From contig JAJLPB010000002.1 in the NCBI GenBank assembly GCA_025548565.1, positions 372,001-436,000 of the forward strand: a DNA stretch of 64,000 nucleotides, given 5' to 3'. Each line of letters starts with the position of its first letter. The first letter of the stretch is position 1. A model generated the notes under the pieces. That model made no database searches. It was not told where the DNA came from and saw only the letters and a program-made list of their open reading frames with translations. The DNA comes from Rugamonas sp. A1-17 (GTDB taxonomy: Bacteria > Pseudomonadota > Gammaproteobacteria > Burkholderiales > Burkholderiaceae_D). The position numbers were made by a program, and so were the translations under genes. Positions 25,338 through 33,213 of the stretch are shown piece after piece.

Positions 25338-25742
25338 ATGGCTTTACCGGACAACGAACTGGCCAACAACGCCAAGCTGACGGCGCTGGCGCGCGCGCTG
25401 CGTGACCTGCACAAGCAGCTGATTCATGTGGAGACGCAGTATTTTGGCGCGGTCGGCAGTCCGTTGGAACACTTGCAACTGGTGGCCAACCATCCGCATT
25501 TCGCCTGGCTGCAAAAGCTGTCCGGCCTGATGACGCAGATGGACGAGCGGCTCGATGAGCCGGAGCCGGTCACGGCTGCCGAAGCCGTCGCCTACCGCAA
25601 GGCGATCGAAGCGCTGATCGGTCCGTCCGAAAATGGCGATGCGGAATTCCGCGCCAAATACAATACGCTGCTGCACGACGGCACCGAGATCGTCATGGCA
25701 CATGGCGCCGTGCGCAAGCTGCTGGCCGGGATTACCGGCTGA
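25338..25742 (+). CDS. conserved hypothetical protein
   Basis: A 134-residue soluble, helix-rich protein. Phrases such as LRDLHKQLIHVETQYFGAVG, PHFAWLQKLSGLMTQMDERLD and FRAKYNTLLHDGTEIVMAHG give the look of a widespread proteobacterial family without a firm function that I can name. The ATG at 25338 has CAGGAGAA six bases before it; an in-frame extension to 25143 runs into the promoter region of the divergent PEP-CTERM gene and was rejected. It is preceded by a 170-bp divergent intergenic region. Confidence 0.75.
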   Translation: MALPDNELANNAKLTALARALRDLHKQLIHVETQYFGAVGSPLEHLQLVANHPHFAWLQKLSGLMTQMDERLDEPEPVTAAEAVAYRKAIEALIGPSENGDAEFRAKYNTLLHDGTEIVMAHGAVRKLLAGITG

Positions 25743-26002
25743 TTACGCCACTCCCGCCTATTGACGAAACAGGAAGGGACAGTTTGGCGTCCGATTTCTT
25801 GCCGCAGCTGCCGCGCGCCCTTCAGGGGCAGCGTCAGCGTGACGGTATCGTCATAAAACATCAATATCCGCGGCAGGGCCTTGCCCTTGCCGTCCTCGGG
25901 ATTGAAGACATCCAGCACTACCTTGCCGCCCTTCTCTTCAAAACCGGCGGTCGCACGCCCCACCACCTTGAGACGGCAACCGGCGGCCTGCTGTTCGTAC
26001 AC
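25592..26002 (-). pseudogene. doubtful reading frame or gene remnant
   Basis: The first 85 residues (26002 down to about 25745) look coding: VLDVFNPEDGKGKALPRILMFYDDTVTLTLPLKGARQLRQEIG. The last 50 residues run antisense through the conserved hypothetical at 25338-25742 and have no coding character. There is no good start or ribosome site at 26002. A short real gene truncated at its 3' end, or a decayed remnant, would explain this. No family recognised. Confidence 0.25.
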
Positions 26003-26073
26003 ATGTGGGCCGGAGTGTTATCACAAAGATAATGTGGCGCCGGCCGGCACGCCTCGACGGCCGGCGCCTGGCC

Positions 26074-27543
26074 TTACTTCACGGTGATCTTACCCGTTCC
26101 GGCATTGTTCAAGACCGAGGCCTTGACCGCGGTCGCGTTCAACAAGGGCGCTGAATAAGGCAAGGTCCACCCCACCGCGCTGCTGAAGCTGCACGCGCTG
26201 GCGGCGTTCAGCGGGTTGCCGTTCAACAGAGAGCCCGCGTCGGTGGCCGCGCCGGTCTTGCTCGACGAGCCCGGGTTGGTCATGATGTTGGTGCAGCTGG
26301 AGGCGCCGGCAATCTCAAAGGCATTGTTCTGCGAAATGATCTTCGCCTTGTAGGCCACGCCGATGCTGTATTGATGCGGATATACCGGATGCGAACGCGA
26401 TCCCTCAAAGTAGTTGTTGTAGATGTGGACCTTGCCAAAGCGCACGCGCGGCGCGCGCTCCGCCACGTTCAGGAAGTGGTTGTTGTTGAAGGTGACCGTC
26501 AGATGGCCGTCGTCGCTGGTCTTGGAATCCGACGAGCCGATCAGGTTGTTCTTCTCGTGCAGCTCGAAGCGGTTGTTGGAGACCGTCACGTAGTCCGAGC
26601 CGTTCTTGACGTCCAGGGCGCCGTCGTGGCATTCCTTGATCTTGCCATTTTCGATCGGCAGCTGGTCATCCGTCTTCGGCGCGTCCGTAAAGACATTATG
26701 ATCGACCCATACGTTCTTCGAGGCCAGGATGGTCACGCCGTCGTATTCGGAGTTCCAGTTGCCGGCGCTGCCGTCGTTCGGATCCCAGACCGGGGCGATA
26801 TCGCAGGGGTTGACGATGTTGATGTTGCGGACAATGACGTTCTGCTTGCCGTTGATGACGATGTTGGCGTTGACCAGCTTGGTATCCGCTCCCATGCCGA
26901 TCAGCGTGGTGTTGCTGCCCAGTTTGATCTGCAGGCGGGCGGCCTGGTCGGTGGTGCTGGTGTACGGGCCGCCGTTGTCCGCGGAGGTGGGATCGATGGT
27001 GCCGTACAGCTTGATGATCTTCGGATTGTCGCCCTGCGCCGAGATGGCGGCCATCAGCTGCGACGCCGAGTTGACCTTGTAGATGGCCGTGGCGGGCGCC
27101 GCCGCGCCACCGGTGGTGCCGCCGTTCTGGCCTGCCCAGCCGGTGCTCGGAGCGGCTTCAAAGGTGGCGTCGGCCGGGCTCGGCGTCGGCGTCGGCGTTG
27201 GCGTTGGCGTTGGCGTTGGCGTCGGCGTCGGCGTCGGCGTTGGCGTTGGCGTTGGAGTCGGAGTTGGCGTCGGTGTGGACAGCGGGCCGACCGCGCATTT
27301 CTTGGCCTGGCCCGGATAAGGATCGCTGCCGAAGGTAGCTGTGGCACAAAGGAGGTCACCGGAAAGGGTCGCGATCACCCACTTGTCCTTGATGCCATAC
27401 GACACCAGCCTGCTGCTCGCCCCCGCCTTGCAGGTCCCGCCCTCGTCGGCGCATTTCGAATATCCGCTTGGCCAGTCGGCCGCGAACGCTTGGTTGCCAC
27501 ATAACAAAGCCACGGCGCCAAAGATGATGGTTTTTTTTGTCAT
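26074..27543 (-). CDS. secreted pectate lyase (PL1-like) with a Thr-Pro linker
   Basis: A 489-residue exported enzyme that cleaves polygalacturonate by beta-elimination. Signal peptide [21 protein letters not shown]; a small cysteine-containing module (KCADEGGTC ... LVSYG ... DLLC ... FGSDPYPG ... KKC) ; a (Thr-Pro) linker of about 16-17 repeats; then a parallel beta-helix lyase domain with the Ca-site stretch YDGVTIL / WVDHNVF / [22 protein letters not shown] and the catalytic-arginine region [17 protein letters not shown]. The C-terminus has a cysteine pair typical of pectate lyases. The ATG at 27543 is chosen because it gives the signal peptide. Points to plant material as a food source. 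Confidence 0.94.
   Translation of the reverse strand: MTKKTIIFGAVALLCGNQAFAADWPSGYSKCADEGGTCKAGASSRLVSYGIKDKWVIATLSGDLLCATATFGSDPYPGQAKKCAVGPLSTPTPTPTPTPTPTPTPTPTPTPTPTPTPTPTPSPADATFEAAPSTGWAGQNGGTTGGAAAPATAIYKVNSASQLMAAISAQGDNPKIIKLYGTIDPTSADNGGPYTSTTDQAARLQIKLGSNTTLIGMGADTKLVNANIVINGKQNVIVRNINIVNPCDIAPVWDPNDGSAGNWNSEYDGVTILASKNVWVDHNVFTDAPKTDDQLPIENGKIKECHDGALDVKNGSDYVTVSNNRFELHEKNNLIGSSDSKTSDDGHLTVTFNNNHFLNVAERAPRVRFGKVHIYNNYFEGSRSHPVYPHQYSIGVAYKAKIISQNNAFEIAGASSCTNIMTNPGSSSKTGAATDAGSLLNGNPLNAASACSFSSAVGWTLPYSAPLLNATAVKASVLNNAGTGKITVK
27181..27277 (-). repeat. hexanucleotide microsatellite coding for the Thr-Pro linker
   Basis: On the plus strand the unit GGCGTC or GGCGTT is repeated about 16 times with a degenerate right end. 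On the coding (minus) strand it encodes alternating Pro and Thr. A change by whole units keeps the frame and changes linker length only. Confidence 0.9.
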
Positions 27544-27838
27544 CACAACTACTCTCCTCAGGTATGTTATTGAATTATTCAACCTCAAACACGCCGCGGT
27601 CGGCGACCCGAAAACGACAGTCATCGTACAACGACGAGCAGTCATCATACGACTAAAGACATAAAAAGCGGGAAATGTTGAGAAATAATGCCAATAAAAC
27701 CAACAAAAACCGGAAAACATACATGATGAGGTCATATCTCTTTCCAGTGGGAACTAGCCTCCCTGCCCAAAGGTAGCAGCCTGATGCAACTCCTGAGGAA
27801 AAGCCGATAAGCCGCCGTACTTAAAGCGCTTTTCCCAG

Positions 27839-28035
27839 ATATCCACATCAACTGTGGATAAGGTTGTGAATAACCGCCACTTGACAGCCGAGAACGCCTT
27901 TAACGGCGCGGGTTTTAATAAAATGCCTAATCCACAGGCATTATTTTTACCCAATAAAATCAAATACTTACGTCGATGAAGATTCGGGCAAGAACAGCTT
28001 TCCAGCACGCTTGAAAAATATTTTTTTGTGCATAA
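27839..28035. promoter_or_regulatory. cluster of DnaA-box-like sequences, left of the REC-PAS gene
   Basis: Exact matches to TTATNCACA, all on the minus strand: 27853-27861 (TTATCCACA), 27865-27873 (TTATTCACA) and 28027-28035 (TTATGCACA). One-mismatch sites: ATATCCACA at 27839-27847 and TAATCCACA at 27928-27936. TATCCACA (27840-27847) and TGTGGATA (27853-27860) also form a perfect inverted repeat with a 5-base spacer. Confidence 0.5.
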
Positions 28036-28067
28036 GTAGGTCTGGCGCGCACGCGCCGGGGAATCCT

Positions 28068-28096
28068 TTGACAAAAGTGCTGGCAAGGAATAGTGT
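28068..28096 (+). promoter_or_regulatory. sigma70-type promoter for the REC-PAS gene
   Basis: TTGACA at 28068-28073 and TAGTGT at 28091-28096 with a 17-base spacer; the expected start is near 28103, about 45 bases before the ATG at 28147. The -35 box is perfect, the -10 is weak. Confidence 0.5.
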
Positions 28097-28146
28097 CACT
28101 GTGAAGGTCCGCAATTCCCTTCTTCGACCTCTCGCGGGATTGACGC

Positions 28147-29049
28147 ATGAACCAGAACGACGACGACACCGATTGGATGATAGAGGATGAAGCACCGCCG
28201 GTCAGCCAGCCCCAGGCAGGCAAGCCGGGGACTACACCGGCGCCCGCCCCCTGGCGGGTGCTGATCGTCGATGACGACGTCGATGTCCATGTGGTCACCA
28301 AATTCTCATTGAGCAACGTCTGCTTCCAGGGGCGGCGGCTGAGCTTCCTGCATGCCTACAGCGGCGAGGAAGCGTTGACCACACTGCGCACCACGCCCGA
28401 CATCGCGCTGGTGCTGCTGGACGTGATCATGGAAACCAGCGACGCCGGGCTGAACGTGGCCCGCCACATCCGCGAGACCCTGCACAACAACCTGGTGCGC
28501 ATCGTGCTGCGCACCGGCCAGCCGGGACAGGCGCTGGAGCACAGCATCATCCTTGACTACGACATCAATGATTTCTGGTGCAAGACGGACCTGACCACGC
28601 GCAAATTGTTCACCACGGTGATCTCGTCGCTGCGGGCATATTCCGGCCTGGAGCAGGCACACAGGCAAACGCAGGCGCTGCAACAGGAGCTGAACCAGGC
28701 CAGGGCTTTGCTGGCGGCGGTAGACCAGCATGCGGTGATCGTCACGCTGGACGAGCGCGGCAAGATCGTCACGGTCAACGATAAATTCTGCACCGTGTTC
28801 CAGTACAGCCGCGAAGAATTGCAAGGCGCGGATCCGCGCCTGCTGCACGCACCGCCCTACCCGCCGGACCAGCTGACCGATGCGCTGCAAGCGCTGAAGG
28901 ATGGCGAGGCGTGGACCGACGTGGTCAGCGCGTGGCGCCGCGACGGCCAGGAAGTGCGGCTGCGTGTCACCGTGACGGCCAGCGCCGAGTTGCCGCGCCA
29001 CTACATTGTTGTCGCCAGCGTCCTGCAGGCGCTTAAAAAACCGTTGTAA
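28147..29049 (+). CDS. response regulator with receiver and PAS domains, no effector domain
   Basis: A 300-residue cytosolic protein. After an acidic/Pro-rich start the receiver (about residues 37-165) reads WRVLIVDDDVDVH, LVLLDVIMETSDAGL (phospho-Asp) and RTGQPGQALEHSIILDYDINDFWCKTDLT, a pattern typical of the receivers that precede DUF3369 in HD-GYP or GGDEF regulators. Instead of DUF3369 there is a short coiled segment and a PAS domain (about 190-295; LDERGKIVTVNDKFCTVFQYSREELQG). No GGDEF, HD-GYP, kinase or DNA-binding domain follows, so it must act by protein contact. It stands alone between two AT-rich regions that share DnaA-box-like repeats. Confidence 0.88.
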   Translation: MNQNDDDTDWMIEDEAPPVSQPQAGKPGTTPAPAPWRVLIVDDDVDVHVVTKFSLSNVCFQGRRLSFLHAYSGEEALTTLRTTPDIALVLLDVIMETSDAGLNVARHIRETLHNNLVRIVLRTGQPGQALEHSIILDYDINDFWCKTDLTTRKLFTTVISSLRAYSGLEQAHRQTQALQQELNQARALLAAVDQHAVIVTLDERGKIVTVNDKFCTVFQYSREELQGADPRLLHAPPYPPDQLTDALQALKDGEAWTDVVSAWRRDGQEVRLRVTVTASAELPRHYIVVASVLQALKKPL

Positions 29050-29076
29050 GTAGCGGATTGTTATAGCACTTTTGGG

Positions 29077-29275
29077 GATATCCACAGACGCTGTGGATAT
29101 CTATGTGGATATCACCCTCTTGACACCGCAGGGAGGCTTTACCTATGCGGTTTTCAACAAACTGCCCATCCAAAAGGCAATTTCAAACCCCTTAGAAATC
29201 AATCACTTGGAAGCCAGCGCATTGTGACAAGAAATTGTTTTGAAAAAAAATCTTGTCAACATGGTTTGTGTATAA
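29077..29275. promoter_or_regulatory. DnaA-box-like sites, right of the REC-PAS gene
   Basis: GATATCCACA (29077-29086) and TGTGGATATC (29092-29101) form a perfect 10-bp inverted repeat with a 5-base spacer, and TGTGGATATC recurs at 29104-29113. A full TTATNCACA match (TTATACACA, minus strand) lies at 29267-29275. The 14-base block around it, TTTGTGTATAAGTA (29265-29278), matches the left-side block at 28025-28038 at 13 of 14 positions. Confidence 0.5.
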
Positions 29276-29305
29276 GTAAACCAGAAACCAGCTTGGGCGG
29301 CGGCC

Positions 29306-29494
29306 TCAATACGGGGCTTTTCGGCGCTGTTCGGGGTGTAATAGCACCCGTTCGATTACTCGCGGATCCACATTATGGGATTTCATGTATTCGATCGCGC
29401 AGACCGTATTGAAGCTGGACTGCACTTGAATGCCGCGATTGACTGCGGCACTGCTTTGCTCGTCATTGCGTTGCTGTAAAAGCGAAACGTTCAT
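29306..29494 (-). CDS. small hypothetical protein
   Basis: A 62-residue protein, MNVSLLQQRNDEQSSAAVNRGIQ at the N-terminus and AIEYMKSHNVDPRVIERVLLHPEQRR at the C-terminus. The second half, a helix ending in VLxHPEQRR, is a pattern I associate with short conserved proteins in Oxalobacteraceae; the function is unknown. The start at 29494 is preferred over the ATG three bases upstream because AAGGA then lies 5 bases before it. It is transcribed towards the REC-PAS gene. Confidence 0.55.
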   Translation of the reverse strand: MNVSLLQQRNDEQSSAAVNRGIQVQSSFNTVCAIEYMKSHNVDPRVIERVLLHPEQRRKAPY

Positions 29495-29662
29495 CATGAT
29501 CCTTAGCAAAAGTTGGTGGCGGGGACTCTGATCTGCGTCATGCTAAGGGAGTATGGCCGAGAGTGGACCAAAGTCAATGTCAGCTTCCTATCAATCCTGA
29601 ATTAATATGGATCTCGCTGCGGGGCTAATAGACAGGCGGCAATACCGGGGCGATAATAAGCC

Positions 29663-30241
29663 ATGCCTATCGATCCGCCCCGCTCCCGCCCCAATTCGCT
29701 ACTTGATCTATTCATCTCTTTCACCATTCTGGCGCTCCAGGGATTTGGTGGCGTGCTGGCCGTCGTGCAACGCGAACTGGTGGAACGCAAGCGCTGGCTG
29801 ACACAGGAGGAATTCGTCGAGGAATGGGCGGTCGCCCAGATCATGCCCGGCCCCAACGTGGTCAACCTGGCGCTGATGATCGGCAGCCGCTACTACGGCT
29901 TGCGCGGCGGCATGGTCGCCTTGGCCGGCATGCTGACGGTGCCGCTGCTGCTGGTGCTGGGACTGGCGATGCTGCATTCCCATTACGCCCACCACCCCGG
30001 CGCGACCGGCGCGCTGCGCGGCATGGCGGCGGTATCGGCCGGCATGATCGCCGCCACCGGTCTCAAGCTCGCGTCCGCGCTCAACAGGCATCCGCTGCCG
30101 CAGTGGGTGAACGCCATCATCGCGCTGCTGTGCGTGGTGTTCGTGGTGGCGCTGCATTTGCCGCTGGCCTACACCCTGCTCATCCTGGGCAGCGTCGGCG
30201 TCACCCTCACCTACCGCAAAATGAAGGGACGCCAGCCATGA
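29663..30241 (+). CDS. chrA: chromate transporter, N-terminal half (short-chain ChrA)
   Basis: A 192-residue membrane protein with about five or six helices, one of two adjacent half-length ChrA proteins. The CHR signature appears as FGGVLAVVQRELVERKRWLTQEEFVEEWAVAQIMPGPNVVNLALMIG. Short-chain CHR pairs act together as the equivalent of full-length ChrA, a proton-driven exporter of chromate; a role in other oxyanions is also possible. Its TGA overlaps the ATG of the second half (ATGA), so translation is coupled. Alternative in-frame starts upstream are not supported. Confidence 0.88.
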   Translation: MPIDPPRSRPNSLLDLFISFTILALQGFGGVLAVVQRELVERKRWLTQEEFVEEWAVAQIMPGPNVVNLALMIGSRYYGLRGGMVALAGMLTVPLLLVLGLAMLHSHYAHHPGATGALRGMAAVSAGMIAATGLKLASALNRHPLPQWVNAIIALLCVVFVVALHLPLAYTLLILGSVGVTLTYRKMKGRQP

Positions 30242-30825
30242 ACGACGCGCCATTGCACCTGGTGCTGAGCTTGTCCGACTGGATCAGCCTGTTCGCGCAT
30301 TATCTGCTGCTGTCGCTGATGTCGATCGGCGGCGCGATCTCCACCACTTCCGAAATGCACCGCTTCCTGGTCGAGGAACATCACTGGCTGACGCAATCCC
30401 AATTCAACGATTCGATCGCCATCGCCCAGGCGGCGCCAGGGCCGAACGTGCTGTTCGTGGCATTGATGGGCTGGAATGTCGGCCTGAACGCGGGCAGCTA
30501 CGCGGCGGCGCTGGCCGGCGTGCTGGTGACGATGGTGGGGATTATGTTGCCAAGCACCACGCTGACCTATCTGGCGGCGCGCTGGGGCCATCGGAACCGG
30601 GACCTGTTGGGCGTGCGCGCCTTCAAGCAGGGCATGGCGCCGGTGGTGGTGGGATTGATGGTATCGGTGGGGATCATACTGGGCAGCGCCCACCGCGACT
30701 GGACCACCGACTGGCCCTTGTGGACGCTGTCGGTGGCCGCTGGCCTGGTGATCTGGCGCACCCGCATCCACTTGCTGTGGCTGCTTGCGGGTGGTGCGCT
30801 GTTGGGCTGGTTCCAGCTGGTTTAA
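30238..30825 (+). CDS. chrA: chromate transporter, C-terminal half (short-chain ChrA)
   Basis: A 195-residue membrane protein, the partner of the gene before it. Its CHR motif reads SIGGAISTTSEMHRFLVEEHHWLTQSQFNDSIAIAQAAPGPNVLFVALMGWNVG, with the same AQxxPGPN core as the first half, which shows that the two arose by duplication with opposite expected membrane orientation. ATG at 30238 overlaps the previous stop. No chrB regulator is adjacent. It converges on the second YceI gene with a 24-bp gap. Confidence 0.88.
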   Translation: MNDAPLHLVLSLSDWISLFAHYLLLSLMSIGGAISTTSEMHRFLVEEHHWLTQSQFNDSIAIAQAAPGPNVLFVALMGWNVGLNAGSYAAALAGVLVTMVGIMLPSTTLTYLAARWGHRNRDLLGVRAFKQGMAPVVVGLMVSVGIILGSAHRDWTTDWPLWTLSVAAGLVIWRTRIHLLWLLAGGALLGWFQLV

Positions 30826-30849
30826 GCGGCGCCCAACAGCTGTTCGCTA

Positions 30850-31416
30850 TCAGTCCTTGAGCGCTTCGATCGAGAACGACAGGGTGACGTCGTCGCCAAC
30901 GTTAGGCGCGTATTTGCCGGCGTTGAACTCGGTGCGCTTGATGGTCGCGGTGGCGTTGGCGCCGCAGGCCAGCTTCTTCATCATCGGGTGGTCCATGCAC
31001 TGGAAGTGCGTCACGGTCAGCGTGACTGGCTTGGTGATGCCCTTGATCGTCAGGTTGCCTTCGATGGTCGACGGCACATCGCCCTTGAAGTTGAATTTGG
31101 TCGACTTGTAGGTGATGGTCGGGAACTTGGCGGTGTCGAGGAAGTCCTCACCCTGGATGTGGCCGTCGAAAAGCTTGGAGCCGGTATCCACCGATTTGGC
31201 GTCGATCACGGCTTCCACCGAGCCGGTCTTGGCGGCGCGGTCCAGCACGACTTTAGCGGTCGTGTTGTTGAAGCGGCTTTGCTGGATCGAATAGCCGAAG
31301 TGGCTGTATTCGAAGCGGGCGAAAGTGTGGTTGGCGTCGGACGAGAAGCTGTCCGGTGCGGCGAAGGCGGACATCGAAATACCAGCGGCTACCAGCAGGG
31401 CAAAGATTTTTTTCAT
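30850..31416 (-). CDS. periplasmic YceI family protein
   Basis: A 188-residue exported protein, signal peptide MKKIFALLVAAGISMSAFAAP, then a complete YceI barrel: DANHTFARFEYSHFGYSIQQ at the N-terminus, GHIQGEDFLDTAKFPTITYKST in the centre and VTLTVTHFQC with MKKLACGANATATIKRTEFNAGKY near the end. YceI proteins bind polyprenyl-type lipids in the periplasm and often respond to pH or osmotic stress. Unlike the YceI at 12147 it has no lipobox. The ATG at 31416 is chosen for the signal peptide. Confidence 0.93.
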   Translation of the reverse strand: MKKIFALLVAAGISMSAFAAPDSFSSDANHTFARFEYSHFGYSIQQSRFNNTTAKVVLDRAAKTGSVEAVIDAKSVDTGSKLFDGHIQGEDFLDTAKFPTITYKSTKFNFKGDVPSTIEGNLTIKGITKPVTLTVTHFQCMDHPMMKKLACGANATATIKRTEFNAGKYAPNVGDDVTLSFSIEALKD

Positions 31417-31704
31417 TAGTATGACTCCAGGATGTGAGAACAAAGTGTCGAGAACGTATCGAGTGAAGCGATTATGCTCGTCACCCCAGACGTTGTAAAA
31501 CGAAAAATTTACCGCTTTATTATCGATAAAATCGATCATAAAGGTCAGGCTGCAGCCGCCAAGACCCATACGTTTGGATATGCGCCGCCTTCTTTATAAT
31601 TTTTAGGCATATAGAAAGCGCAATAACTTCGTTTGCCGCATGAGCCGCTGATGAGATACTGCGCGCACCGGAACCTTACAACCGGCACCAACCGCCTATT
31701 CCTG

Positions 31705-32526
31705 ATGACTACACCTCTGATTCGCATCGATCATGCGAGTAAAACCTTTGCGCTGCCCGACGGCGGCGCGTTCCACGCGGTACGCGACGTTTCCCTGGAA
31801 GTGAATACCGGCGATATCTTCGGCCTGATCGGCAAAAGCGGCGCCGGCAAATCGACCCTGCTGCGCCTGTTTAACCTGCTGGAGCGGCCGGACAGCGGCC
31901 GCGTGTTTGTCGACGGCCGCGAATTGACCGCGCTGTCCAAACGCGAGCTGCGCGACGCGCGCAGCAATATCGGCATGATCTTCCAGCAGTTCAACCTGCT
32001 GCAAAACGCCACCGTGTTCGACAACGTCGCCTTCCCGCTGCGCATCCACGGCGGCCATACGCCGGCGCAGATCACGGCCCGCGTCAACGAATGCCTGGAG
32101 CTGGTGGAATTAAGCGGCAAGGCGGCCAACTATCCGGCGCAGCTGTCGGGTGGGCAGAAGCAGCGCGTCGCCATCGCGCGCGCACTGGCCAGCGGGCCTG
32201 CCGTCATGCTGTGCGACGAACCCACCTCCGCGCTGGACGCCGAGACCACGCGCGCGCTGCTCGCCACGCTGCGCGACATCAACCGCCGCCTTAACGTCAC
32301 CATCGTTATCGTCAGCCATGAGTTGTCGGTGCTGGGCGAGATCTGCAATCGCGTGGCCGTCATCGAGGATGGCGCAATCGCCGAACAATTCGCGCTGGAC
32401 GACGCCGCAAGCCTGGCCGAACCGCGCAAAACCGCGCTGGGTCGCGAGCTGGCGCAGCACGGCGCCGCCAGCGCGCTGGCCGCCAACACCGCCAACACTA
32501 TCGGCACGGAGGCCGCCTATGTCTGA
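31705..32526 (+). CDS. metN: methionine ABC transporter ATP-binding protein
   Basis: A 273-residue ATPase of the MetN type: Walker A GKSGAGKST, Q-loop in MIFQQFNLLQNATVFDNV, signature LSGGQKQRVAIARAL, Walker B AVMLCDEPTSALDAE and the switch His in IVSHEL. The wording of the Q-loop and switch regions is that of D- or L-methionine importers. It lacks the longer C-terminal NIL/ACT regulatory domain of E. coli MetN (343 residues), so the trans-inhibition by methionine known there may be absent. The start at 31705 is chosen from the MTTPLIRIDHASKTF N-terminus. It overlaps the permease start by 8 bases. Confidence 0.9.
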   Translation: MTTPLIRIDHASKTFALPDGGAFHAVRDVSLEVNTGDIFGLIGKSGAGKSTLLRLFNLLERPDSGRVFVDGRELTALSKRELRDARSNIGMIFQQFNLLQNATVFDNVAFPLRIHGGHTPAQITARVNECLELVELSGKAANYPAQLSGGQKQRVAIARALASGPAVMLCDEPTSALDAETTRALLATLRDINRRLNVTIVIVSHELSVLGEICNRVAVIEDGAIAEQFALDDAASLAEPRKTALGRELAQHGAASALAANTANTIGTEAAYV

Positions 32527-33199
32527 ATATCTCGCATCGCTCGACGCCATCATCGCCATGCTGCCGGAGATGTGGACCGCCCTCGGGCAGACGTTGACCA
32601 TGCTCGGCATCGGCCTGAGCGCCGCGGTGCTGATCGGCGGCCCGCTCGGCATCCTGCTGTTCCTGGTGGCGGACGGCCAATCGCTGCAAAACCGTCCGGT
32701 CGCTTTGGTGCTCGGATGGCTGGTGAACGTGGTGCGCTCGTTCCCGTTCATCATTCTGCTGGTGGCGCTGGTGCCGTTCACGCGCATCATCGCCGGCACC
32801 TCGATCGGCCCGCTGGCCGCGGCCGTGCCGCTGTCCTTCGCCGCAGTGCCCTACTTCGCCCGCATGGTCGAACAGAACCTGCGTGAAGTACCGCGCGGTG
32901 TGATCGAAGCCGCCCACGCCATGGGCGCGTCGGAACTGCAGATCGTATTGCGCGTGCTGCTGGTGGAGGCCCGCTCCGGCCTGGTGCTGGCGCTGACCGT
33001 GCTGTCGATCAGCTTCCTGTCCTATTCCGCCGTGGCCGGCGTGGTGGGCGGCGGCGGCATCGGTGACCTCGCCATCCGCTACGGCTACTACCGCTTCGAG
33101 ACCGACATCATGGTCGCCACCGTCGCCATCCTGATCGCCATGGTGCAGCTGATCCAGTTCACCGGCAACCGCATCGCCAAACGCTTAGACAAACGCTAA
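32519..33199 (+). CDS. metI: methionine ABC transporter permease
   Basis: A 226-residue inner-membrane permease with about five helices. The EAA loop reads PRGVIEAAHAMGASELQIVLRVLL, and the C-terminal SYSAVAGVVGGGGIGDLAIRYGYYRF is diagnostic for MetI-type permeases. It forms the membrane dimer of the MetNI importer with the ATPase encoded just upstream (overlapping ATG) and takes substrate from the binding protein encoded 14 bases downstream. Confidence 0.93.
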   Translation: MSEYLASLDAIIAMLPEMWTALGQTLTMLGIGLSAAVLIGGPLGILLFLVADGQSLQNRPVALVLGWLVNVVRSFPFIILLVALVPFTRIIAGTSIGPLAAAVPLSFAAVPYFARMVEQNLREVPRGVIEAAHAMGASELQIVLRVLLVEARSGLVLALTVLSISFLSYSAVAGVVGGGGIGDLAIRYGYYRFETDIMVATVAILIAMVQLIQFTGNRIAKRLDKR

Positions 33200-33213
33200 T
33201 CAAAGGAACACGT

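Larger units (their letters stand above)
27544..28146. other. 603-bp AT-rich intergenic region with DnaA-box-like sites
   Basis: No supported gene. The left part upstream of the pectate lyase holds an imperfect direct repeat (CAGTCATCGTAC at about 27619 and CAGTCATCATAC at about 27640) that could be a regulator site. The middle holds several TTATNCACA boxes and AT-rich tracts (27940-28030). The right end carries the promoter of the REC-PAS gene. Confidence 0.6.

Noticed and set aside
26371..27504. A 377-codon plus-strand frame over the pectate lyase gene
   Set aside because: It is antisense to a gene with signal peptide and lyase motifs, and contains the microsatellite read as Val-Gly repeats.
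31570..31704. Possible SAM riboswitch before metN
   Set aside because: I looked for a multi-stem leader with terminator and found none; the leader is short and unstructured.
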